A stretch of DNA of 37,983 bases from Candidatus Poseidoniaceae archaeon (GTDB taxonomy: Archaea; Thermoplasmatota; Poseidoniia; Poseidoniales; Poseidoniaceae). Positions within the stretch are counted from its first letter, which is position 1. Every line of letters starts with the position of its first letter. Location: NCBI GenBank assembly GCA_949538025.1, contig CATISI010000132.1:1-37983 (forward strand), in the 5' to 3' direction. The notes below the pieces were generated by a model that saw only the letters and a program-made list of their open reading frames with translations, was not told where the DNA came from and made no database searches. Positions 1 through 8,118 of this stretch are shown here, piece after piece. The translations under genes were made by a program, and so were the position numbers.

Positions 1-1
1 A

Positions 2-934
2 AAATCGTATGATGGAATAACAGAATGTCTCAATGACACCAAACCATTTGTTGAACTTGTAAAACAACAACGCAGAGGCTGGTACATCCTCCCAAACCAA
101 CTCCACGGGATTGCTCGTCGAATGATCAATGCTGCCGTAATTCTTCTCCTCACCACACTTGTCTACCTCTTCGTAGAACCTTTATTGAGCAGTATAGGCA
201 TTCCGAGTGTTGGTACGAAAAGCCTACAAATTGGTCTTCTTGATTACCCCCTTCTCAGCATCATAGTGGTCCCCATTTTGATGCTACCCATCCTACTCCG
301 TTTGGTTGCGAATTTTGTTGATCTCAAACGACAACAGGACTTCTTTCGAACACCAATTGAACAACCGGTTGTCGAATTCAATCACCCAGCTGTTAGTGGA
401 AAGCCATTAACTGGCAGAATCAAACTGCCCACTAAGTTACCAGATTGGAAATCGATATCATGCCATTGGCAAGTAGGTACTCTTCCACCATCAAGAGAGG
501 CTCTTATTGAACTTTCCAATTCAACAGAGGGATCACAACCACCTGTTGGTCTCTCAACACCCTTACCGCATCACTGGGAGGCAAGTCTGGATGATGGTAC
601 TGCAGGTGGTGAAGATTCGCCAATCGAGAGGCAGGACATTCAAGGTGGCGTCTTTTTGCGGCCTATGCGATTTTCTGCGGAAGGTGGTTCATCGAAAATT
701 GAAGAAGATGGAACATTTACAATCAGTCCTCCGGACCAACTGTGGCCCGGTACAGTCAATTCTCCACTGCACCGCATCCATTGGGAATTCATTCTAAAAA
801 TAAAAAGAATCAAGCAAATGCCTCTACTTTGGGTTTGCCCAGTTCCCGTTCAATTTCCAAATTCAAGCGTTCACCTCGATGACCTTGAAATCAACGATCC
901 CAGAACAGAACAGTTCTTCATCGGCGAACGTTAG
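2..934 (+). CDS. Uncharacterised membrane protein, 5'-truncated by the window edge
   Basis: The ORF track starts at ATG 122, but the same frame is open back to base 2 (KSYDGITECLNDTKPFVELVKQQRRGWYILPNQLHGIARR-MINAA). Hydrophobic N-terminal segments follow (AAVILLLTTLVYLFV, YPLLSIIVVPILMLPILL). Confidence 0.6.
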   Translation, partial: KSYDGITECLNDTKPFVELVKQQRRGWYILPNQLHGIARRMINAAVILLLTTLVYLFVEPLLSSIGIPSVGTKSLQIGLLDYPLLSIIVVPILMLPILLRLVANFVDLKRQQDFFRTPIEQPVVEFNHPAVSGKPLTGRIKLPTKLPDWKSISCHWQVGTLPPSREALIELSNSTEGSQPPVGLSTPLPHHWEASLDDGTAGGEDSPIERQDIQGGVFLRPMRFSAEGGSSKIEEDGTFTISPPDQLWPGTVNSPLHRIHWEFILKIKRIKQMPLLWVCPVPVQFPNSSVHLDDLEINDPRTEQFFIGER

Positions 935-964
935 ATTCATGTCCCTTACGGCCATGTACTGAAC

Positions 965-3900
965 ATGGCCAACAAGCCTTTCTTTGCTGTTTTGCTTTCG
1001 CTGTTGATGCTATCCGGTTGTTTCGGAGGTGGTGACTCGAATTCTGAAGTCAATGAGGAGGAACCGGTTCCAATCCCGTTCACGTTAACTGCAGAGTGGG
1101 ATAAAGAATCAATTACTGGTGAAGTTGGTGAAATTGCAAATCTAAACATCCTTCTTGAGACGACAGGAGTAGGCGACTACTCTACGGAGGCAAAGATGAC
1201 ACACTCTGGCGAGACTGTAAGCCAGTCTGATTACAGTATAACCAAGAAGACAACAAGTATTTCTGTCGTTTTGCTACCAAACGAACCTGGAATATACAAT
1301 ATCGATGTCACGATTGTACCAACAGAGGGAGATGTGATCAGCATGACGAATACAATCGAAATCCTTCTTCCCGATGAAGGAACCACATCGATGGTCGCAC
1401 CACAATTTCTTGTCGTTGAGGCTTCAATGCTTGTTCTAGAAGGCCAAGTTTTGCATGAAGCGTTGGAATCCTGTACAGCCATGGTTGAAATCGATGAAGA
1501 AGATTTTTCGGTGACAAGTAGCGCATTGCCTCTACAAGATGACGGTACCTTTTCGTATATTTTGACGGATCTTGACTTGCGTACTGAATCTTTTGTCGTC
1601 CGAACAAGTGCAGTATGTGGAGAATACACGCGCACTGGAGATTCGAAAAACATCAGCATCATCGTAGAAGAAAACAACGATGCCGATGGGGATGGAATCC
1701 AAGATGATGTCGATTTCTGCCCAGATGGTTATGGTGAATCGGACGGATGGGCATCGAATACTCAAAGCGATGCTGATCAAGATGGTTGCAGAGATTTCGA
1801 TGAGGACTTGGATGATGATAATGATGGAATCCATGATGCCAATGATGGTTGTACATCGAGCATTGGTTGGACAAGCACGCTACAGAACGACCGTGATCAA
1901 GATGGTTGCCATGATGACACCAACGATAACGACGATGATGGCGACGGTATACTTGACCTCAGTGATGCCTGCCAAGATGGGGAAATTAATTGGCCAGCGA
2001 ATCTCTACAACGACTGGGATCAAGATGGTTGCAACGATCTTCTTGAGGATTCAGATGATGATAACGATGGTGAACTTGATGCAACAGATGCGTGCCCAAA
2101 AGGTCGCTCAAATTGGGAATTAGAGCGAACAATGAACACGGATTTTGACATGGACGGTTGTTATGATGCAACTGAAGACATTGATGATGATAACGACAAT
2201 GTCAACGATGTTAACGCAACAGGAGCAGTATTGGATTTGTGCCCAACAACGCCAATTAATGCAACGGACGTTGATGAATATGGGTGCGCAGCCATCGAAC
2301 GTGACACGGACGGAGATGGCGTCAACGATTTTATCGATGCATGTGAAGGCACACCGAGCGGACTAACTGTGAACACAGTGGGTTGTGCTGACCTCGATGG
2401 TGATGGCGTGTTTGCCAACGTCGACAGCTGTGCAGATAGTCCAACAAGGTGGACCATCGATTCAGATGGTTGTGCCATCGTGCAAAAGCCAGTTCAATGG
2501 ACAGCAGGGACTTCTGTAAATGGCCCGATGGACATTGTCCCCACCTTCACAGTTCCAACACTCAATGGTACGTATACATTCCAGAATAAGTGGACTGGGA
2601 ACGATGTCTATTTGTTCATGTTCAAGTATACAGACGGCAGTGGAAACTCGAATTCTGGGACCTGGTCAACCAATCCTGGTACATTTATTCGTAATTTGCC
2701 TGACAACACCCACCTGTTCTTCGGCTCATTTGATTCAAGTTACCACAATGATATACTCTCGCGGAAGAGTGATGTTGAAGCACGACTCAACCCAAGTGAA
2801 GAAGAACAATGGGATGGCCGAATTCACTACATCGATATGGATGCGAGTAACATTCAAGGCGGCTTAGGTCAAATGATATCCAACTTTAACAGTCCTTTCT
2901 TCATGGGAATCGATCGCTTCCAACGTGCACGCGACACTGGCTCAATTTATGCATGGGTTTCACAAACGAATGATCCACTCCACTACACATATGAACCACA
3001 TCAATGGAACGCTGAATTTGAACCAGAAATTCGAATGCAAGATTCTGGCATTGATGTTGTTACCCTCTACGATTTCGATCGACATGCGGGTGGGTGGGGA
3101 GCCAATCACAATTCGTACAGAAACGCTACATTCACATTACCTGAGAACCTCTCGTCCTATGACACACTCGAAGTGTTTCATGAACATGCCTGTGATGAGA
3201 GAGCAAATAGGTATCAGAAGAGCGATGGTAGTTACGGAGGATGTCATGAATGGGATTACCTCGCTCATCTCTACATTTGTGACGCAGACAATTCCTCGGT
3301 TTGTGGAACTGAATTCATGCGGTGGATTACAACCTACGGACGCGAAGGTCGGTGGCTGACTGACATTAGCCCGTACCTGTTCATGCTTGAAGATGAACAA
3401 GAGCGAAGATTCAGATACAAAGGTGCAAACAAAGGAGACCTTACCATCAAATTCCTGTTTTCAAATTGGGGAAGTGGTGAGCGAGCATTTGATGCCGAGT
3501 TTGGCTTCACTGGCGGACAATTCGATGGAACCTACAACAATGAGAGTCGATATGTTCGGAGCCTGAATTTTACTGTTCCAAGTGAAACAACTCGAGTCGA
3601 AATTGTTGCAACCATCACGGGTCATGGTTTCCAAAAGGACGATGCAAATTGCGCTGAGTTCTGCGACCATCAACATCACTACTACATGGATTCACACCAC
3701 ACCTATGAGTGGCATCCAATCGTTTATTCAAGCACAGGTTGCGAGAACGAAGTTAGCAATGGAGTGGTTGCCAATCAATTCGGATCATGGCCGTTTGGAA
3801 GAGCAGGATGGTGTGCTGGTCAAGATGTCAAACAATGGAGTTTCGATATCACTTCATGGGTTGATATGAATGGCCAAAACAACGAATTGACCTATCGAGG

Positions 3901-4006
3901 TCTCTTCAACGGGCAAGAGTACAACCCAACTGGTGAATCGAGCAAAGGAGGACGAAACATCGTCGCTGAGATATGGGTCGTGTTTTACACCAACTCAACG
4001 GCTTGA
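965..4006 (+). CDS. Predicted secreted lipoprotein: thrombospondin type 3-like Ca-binding repeats plus a C-terminal PNGase F-like (peptide-N-glycosidase) domain
   Basis: Lipobox-like N-terminus (LLSLLMLSGCFGGG). Tandem DxDxDGxxDxxD/C repeats. The C-terminal half has motifs typical of PNGase F-like proteins (GGCHEWDYLAHLYIC, FMRWITTYGREGRWLTDISPYL, ITGHGF...CAEFCDHQHHYY, GVVANQFGSWPFGRAGWCAGQDVKQWSFDITSW, YRGLFNGQEYNPT). Confidence 0.8.
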   Translation: MANKPFFAVLLSLLMLSGCFGGGDSNSEVNEEEPVPIPFTLTAEWDKESITGEVGEIANLNILLETTGVGDYSTEAKMTHSGETVSQSDYSITKKTTSISVVLLPNEPGIYNIDVTIVPTEGDVISMTNTIEILLPDEGTTSMVAPQFLVVEASMLVLEGQVLHEALESCTAMVEIDEEDFSVTSSALPLQDDGTFSYILTDLDLRTESFVVRTSAVCGEYTRTGDSKNISIIVEENNDADGDGIQDDVDFCPDGYGESDGWASNTQSDADQDGCRDFDEDLDDDNDGIHDANDGCTSSIGWTSTLQNDRDQDGCHDDTNDNDDDGDGILDLSDACQDGEINWPANLYNDWDQDGCNDLLEDSDDDNDGELDATDACPKGRSNWELERTMNTDFDMDGCYDATEDIDDDNDNVNDVNATGAVLDLCPTTPINATDVDEYGCAAIERDTDGDGVNDFIDACEGTPSGLTVNTVGCADLDGDGVFANVDSCADSPTRWTIDSDGCAIVQKPVQWTAGTSVNGPMDIVPTFTVPTLNGTYTFQNKWTGNDVYLFMFKYTDGSGNSNSGTWSTNPGTFIRNLPDNTHLFFGSFDSSYHNDILSRKSDVEARLNPSEEEQWDGRIHYIDMDASNIQGGLGQMISNFNSPFFMGIDRFQRARDTGSIYAWVSQTNDPLHYTYEPHQWNAEFEPEIRMQDSGIDVVTLYDFDRHAGGWGANHNSYRNATFTLPENLSSYDTLEVFHEHACDERANRYQKSDGSYGGCHEWDYLAHLYICDADNSSVCGTEFMRWITTYGREGRWLTDISPYLFMLEDEQERRFRYKGANKGDLTIKFLFSNWGSGERAFDAEFGFTGGQFDGTYNNESRYVRSLNFTVPSETTRVEIVATITGHGFQKDDANCAEFCDHQHHYYMDSHHTYEWHPIVYSSTGCENEVSNGVVANQFGSWPFGRAGWCAGQDVKQWSFDITSWVDMNGQNNELTYRGLFNGQEYNPTGESSKGGRNIVAEIWVVFYTNSTA
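1681..2500 (+). repeat. Tandem ~40-41 aa (about 120-126 nt) thrombospondin type 3-like repeats inside the PNGase F-like lipoprotein gene
   Basis: GATCAAGATGGTTGC occurs at 1775, 1895 and 2018 (spacing 120 and 123 nt), with a diverged copy (GACATGGACGGTTG) near 2147. Protein unit is roughly DxDQDGCxDxxEDxDDDNDGxxDxxDxC. Confidence 0.8.
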
Positions 4007-5169
4007 CGTGGTGGTTGACTGATCGTATCAGGTGCGTCGGCAAGTGCATCTGGTGTTGGAAGCAAATCATAGTCACTGTTTCTTCGTTTTGGAATGAATC
4101 CTGCACGTTGAATCGAAAGTTGAAGTTCGTATTCTGTTGCGCTGAATTTAGTCGTACCCGAGGCGGAAACAACGTTCTCTTCCATCATGGTTGATCCCGC
4201 ATCATCAGCACCTGCGAGTAGGGCCATCTGTGCAATACCCATACCCATCGTTGGCCAAGATGCTTGAATGTGATCTACATTGTCCAAAAACAATCGAGCA
4301 ATTGCCACATGACGCAAATATTCCGTTGAACCAGCTCCACGTTCAAACTTGTTTTGGCCACGATTTCTTTTGCCGAATGTATTCGCTTCCAACTGTACTG
4401 GCCATGCGATAAACGATGTGAATCCAGGTAGACCTAGTGAAAGGATATTTTCTTGCTGTTCTCGGATTCGATGCAGGTGTTGAACACGGTCTGCGTTGGA
4501 CTCACCAAAACCAATGACATTGGTTGCACTTGTTGTCAATCCAAGCAGTTGGGCTTCTTTCATGACCCTCAACCAATTGTCAGGGTGCCCCTTTTTTGGA
4601 GAAACATCCTTCCGTACAGACTCAACAAGCATCTCAGCGCCACCTCCAGGTAGTCCATGCATACCAGCATCCTTGAGATGTTCCAATACAGCCTGTGTGG
4701 ACAATTGAGTTACTTCGGCAATTCCCTCAATTTCGATAGGGGAAAAGCAATCCAAATCAATCGTTGGATGGCGTTCTCGCAATGCTTTGATCAGTTCGAT
4801 GTACCAATCAAAATCAAGGGCGGGGTTCACGCCTCCTTGCATCAATATGCGAGAACCTCCAATTGCCTCCAATTCATGTATGCGATTATGAATTTCCTCG
4901 TAGGATTGAGTGTACGTTTCCTCATGACCGGGTGGCCTGTAGAAGGAACAAAATTGGCAGTTAATTGTGCAGACATTGGTGTAATTGATGTTTCGATCAA
5001 CGAGGTAGGTAACTTCATTTGAGGGGTTATGTAAACACCTTCGATGATGAGCAGCTGCCATCAACTGGTGAAGAGGAGCATCATTGTAGAGTTCAATACT
5101 TTCTTCCACCGTCAACCGGAACGCTTCCTTCGAAGAAACAATCCGTTGCAGCGTCTCTTGCCAAGCCAT
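3985..5169 (-). CDS. mqnC: Radical SAM protein of the MqnC/CofH group, most like cyclic dehypoxanthinyl futalosine synthase
   Basis: CxxxCxxC motif in NYTNVCTINCQFCSFYRPPG; ILMQGGVNP; FSPIEIEGIA; LPGGGAEMLVESVR; QASWPTMGMGIAQMALLAGADDAGSTMMEENVVSASG. Confidence 0.75.
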   Translation of the reverse strand: MAWQETLQRIVSSKEAFRLTVEESIELYNDAPLHQLMAAAHHRRCLHNPSNEVTYLVDRNINYTNVCTINCQFCSFYRPPGHEETYTQSYEEIHNRIHELEAIGGSRILMQGGVNPALDFDWYIELIKALRERHPTIDLDCFSPIEIEGIAEVTQLSTQAVLEHLKDAGMHGLPGGGAEMLVESVRKDVSPKKGHPDNWLRVMKEAQLLGLTTSATNVIGFGESNADRVQHLHRIREQQENILSLGLPGFTSFIAWPVQLEANTFGKRNRGQNKFERGAGSTEYLRHVAIARLFLDNVDHIQASWPTMGMGIAQMALLAGADDAGSTMMEENVVSASGTTKFSATEYELQLSIQRAGFIPKRRNSDYDLLPTPDALADAPDTISQPPRQAVELV

Positions 5170-5178
5170 GAGGCCACC

Positions 5179-6555
5179 TCAAATGCTTCCAACAATTCGT
5201 TCAATATCAGCAATTGTTTTTGGACACGAAATGGTAAGGACATCAGGATCACCATTCGTGACGAGGACATCATCTTCGATGCGAATCCCGATGTTTGCAT
5301 ATCGCTCCGGACAATCGACATCAGGACGCCATGCTCCAAAATATAGTCCGGGTTCTACGGTCAGGACCATTCCCTCTTCAAGCAAACGAGGAGTCCCATC
5401 TGGCTTGTAGGTGCCCACATCGTGTACATCTAGGCCAAGCCAGTGTCCCGTATTGTGCATGTACCACTTGCGTAGTTCACCAGTCTCACCATCAAGTGCT
5501 TCATCCAGCGTTTGAGTAATAACTCCAAGACGAATCAATCCTTCAGCCAGTGCTTTTCGAGCAACTTCGTGTGGCATGTTGTATGGGTTACCTACTCGAC
5601 AAGCGTCGATGGCTTTCTCCTGAGCATCCAGAACGATTTCATAAATTTCCTTTTGTGCATCTGAGAAGGTTCCCCCAATAGGCCAGGAGCGCGTAATATC
5701 AGCTGCGTAACCTTGGTACTCCGCACCAGCATCAATCAGAATAATTTCATCAGATTGGCATGGTGAATTATTGACAGTGTAATGGAGAATCGTTGCATTT
5801 TCACCGCATCCTACGATGGATGGGTAAGCCCAACCACTTGTACCTCCGTAAACGAAGAATCCCTCAATAATGGACTGGATTTGAAATTCATGTATGCCGT
5901 CTTTGCTCGCTGCCATTGCCAATTCGTGTGCTTTCGACGAAACTTCTGCAGCATAACGCATTTGTTGAATCTCCTCTTTGGATTTACGCAAACGCATCTC
6001 AGCAATGCGACGGCTGGGATCTTCGACACTAATTGGACCGGAGCCAAAGTGCTGGCGCTTTCGATCACGCTTCTCAACGGCAGCCATCACGATTGAATCG
6101 ATGCGAGAGTCAATACCTGGGCGAACGTGTACACGGACCGAGGACTCGAGAAGGTGTTCTAGATGTGAGCACATGTCATGAGATGAATCGGCGCGATCGA
6201 TTGGCCAATTCCTCAATGCACCTTCTGTGCCTGGACGTCGCCCTTCCCAAATTTCCATCAATGTATCTTTAGGCTGAACAAAAAGATGAGAAATCCATTT
6301 TCCATCATCATGATAAAACATCAACGTTGCTTCAGGATCGGTCCAACCACACATGTACATCATGTCGCTTGAAGATCGGTAAGGATAATGCACATCGTTG
6401 CTCCTCGTTGCTTCTTGTAGAGAGGAGATGATGATTAGATCATCAACATCGTGTTGGGAAAGCAAACGAGATTGTCGTTCCCGATAAACTTCCTTCGACA
6501 GAGTCGGTGGTTTCTCCGGCAACGTCCCGTAAGCCTCGTCGAACATTGTGCTCAT
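5179..6555 (-). CDS. pepP: Xaa-Pro aminopeptidase / M24-family metallopeptidase
   Basis: M24 signature: ILIDAGAEYQGYAADITRSWPIGGTFSDAQKEIYEIVLDAQ, HNTGHWLGLDVHDVG, GMVLTVEPGLYF, IGIRIEDDVLVT. Confidence 0.88.
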   Translation of the reverse strand: MSTMFDEAYGTLPEKPPTLSKEVYRERQSRLLSQHDVDDLIIISSLQEATRSNDVHYPYRSSSDMMYMCGWTDPEATLMFYHDDGKWISHLFVQPKDTLMEIWEGRRPGTEGALRNWPIDRADSSHDMCSHLEHLLESSVRVHVRPGIDSRIDSIVMAAVEKRDRKRQHFGSGPISVEDPSRRIAEMRLRKSKEEIQQMRYAAEVSSKAHELAMAASKDGIHEFQIQSIIEGFFVYGGTSGWAYPSIVGCGENATILHYTVNNSPCQSDEIILIDAGAEYQGYAADITRSWPIGGTFSDAQKEIYEIVLDAQEKAIDACRVGNPYNMPHEVARKALAEGLIRLGVITQTLDEALDGETGELRKWYMHNTGHWLGLDVHDVGTYKPDGTPRLLEEGMVLTVEPGLYFGAWRPDVDCPERYANIGIRIEDDVLVTNGDPDVLTISCPKTIADIERIVGSI

Positions 6556-6585
6556 TGTATCTATCCAAGCGCCACAGTTTTTTAA

Positions 6586-8115
6586 TCAATTCTTTGGCTC
6601 TTGACTCCGTTCAGTCCATTTCGCAAACCCTGTGTTCGAATCGGATTGCCTACGTTGACGCATGTAAAAAAGCACAGCAATTGCAGAAATGAAGAGAATT
6701 GAAACTGTCGATGCCAGAATTGAACCAGTGTTCGAATCGGATAATTGCTCCTCTTGCTGTATAACTTGGAAAGTTAATTCAGAGGATTCGCCATCATCAT
6801 CGGTAACCTGGACCCTTATTTCTCGATAATTGGTTTGTTGAAGATCGTCAGACTCAAGGTAGGATTTACCGCTGAGAAGTGTTTTCCCATCGACGAACCA
6901 CGTGTACTCGAGAAAATCTTGATCGTTGGACGTGTCGATTGAAGTATTGGCACTGAATGTCCAATTCTCTGAGGATGGAACATTGATGGTTGAACCGTTT
7001 TCTACAAGAAAACCATCGAATCTGAGTTCGATAATTGGAATAACATTGCTGACGCTTACATTGTGATTCACTGTCACAAGATGCCCCCCTGTATCGCGAA
7101 CCAGGGCATTGACACGATACTCCCCTGCCTTTGTTGGCTTGAAAACCAAACGATTGTCATCGAGTATCTCAGACTCCAAAACTGCACGTGGCGTACCATC
7201 TGGTTCTGTGATGCTCCATGTTATGGTATACGTCGAGCCTTCGTATCCGTCATCCACATCGATATCAACCACGATCGGTTGTGATTCATTTACTTCATCA
7301 ATGGCTGATAGGTTCACAACAGGTTTGGATTGATCAACAACAACAAACTGGGTAATGTTGTTCGAGAATGTAAGGTATACATCTTGAATTTGTACCTGCA
7401 ACAAGTAATACCCGTCTTGTATCGATTGTGCATCAGCATCAACTTCGATTGCAAGTAGGTTGTCTGATGTAATGTCGGTGCTGTCGAGATTTGTATAGGA
7501 TTCTGAACAGATACCGAATGGTGCGGGACAAATTCGAACATTTGAAAGAATCAATTCGCTTGTCTCGGGTGACTGTATTTCTAGTGGTGGCAGCAAAAAA
7601 TTGAATGTCAATTCAAGTGAATAATCATTGAAAATCTTTGTCGCATACATTTGACTCTCTTCAATATCCAGTGCATGCCTGAGTACCGGGCGATGGTATT
7701 CATCGCCAATGTAAGCAATCAAACCAAATGAAATCAAATCTGTCTGCTCAAGCAACGATATTTCGATGTAACACGTACAATCTATTGATTCCATGTTGAA
7801 TGAATGTTCCCATGACCACATGGTTAAATCCGTACCAGAATCAGTGAAAGGTACAACTTGATCAAGAAAAGGACTTGTAATCAGGAGAGACCATTGGTCC
7901 GGTTGAGAAATGTTCCAAACAGTGATTTCCACTGATGTTAGAGGAACAGTTGATTCACCTGATAGATTCAAAATTGATACTGCATGTATTCCATCGACTT
8001 GGTCGAATGATATCTCGGGATCCGTTGTTGTATCGGTAGCAGTTACTGCAATTGAGAAGACATTGAGGATTAAAAACAAGACGAGCGAATGGGCTGTCTT
8101 GATTTTTCCTAACAT
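6586..8115 (-). CDS. Predicted exported, C-terminally membrane-anchored protein with Ig/PKD-like segments
   Basis: N-terminal signal-like segment (HSLVLFLILNVFSIAVTATD). Repeated beta-rich segments (YTITWSITEPDG, EYRVNALVRDTGG, LEYTWFVDGKTL). C-terminal TM helix (GSILASTVSILFISAIAVLFYMRQRRQ). Confidence 0.65.
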   Translation of the reverse strand: MLGKIKTAHSLVLFLILNVFSIAVTATDTTTDPEISFDQVDGIHAVSILNLSGESTVPLTSVEITVWNISQPDQWSLLITSPFLDQVVPFTDSGTDLTMWSWEHSFNMESIDCTCYIEISLLEQTDLISFGLIAYIGDEYHRPVLRHALDIEESQMYATKIFNDYSLELTFNFLLPPLEIQSPETSELILSNVRICPAPFGICSESYTNLDSTDITSDNLLAIEVDADAQSIQDGYYLLQVQIQDVYLTFSNNITQFVVVDQSKPVVNLSAIDEVNESQPIVVDIDVDDGYEGSTYTITWSITEPDGTPRAVLESEILDDNRLVFKPTKAGEYRVNALVRDTGGHLVTVNHNVSVSNVIPIIELRFDGFLVENGSTINVPSSENWTFSANTSIDTSNDQDFLEYTWFVDGKTLLSGKSYLESDDLQQTNYREIRVQVTDDDGESSELTFQVIQQEEQLSDSNTGSILASTVSILFISAIAVLFYMRQRRQSDSNTGFAKWTERSQEPKN

Positions 8116-8118
8116 ACT

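Noticed and set aside
1680-2123. 147 aa +strand ORF (Met-rich MPMGMESKMM...) within the Asp repeats, plus antisense His/Ser-rich ORFs at 1659-1874, 1532-1834 and 2161-2478
   Set aside because: Frame-shifted or antisense readings of GAT/GAC-rich repeat DNA; low-complexity composition and no independent start context. The 965-4006 frame is clearly the coding one.
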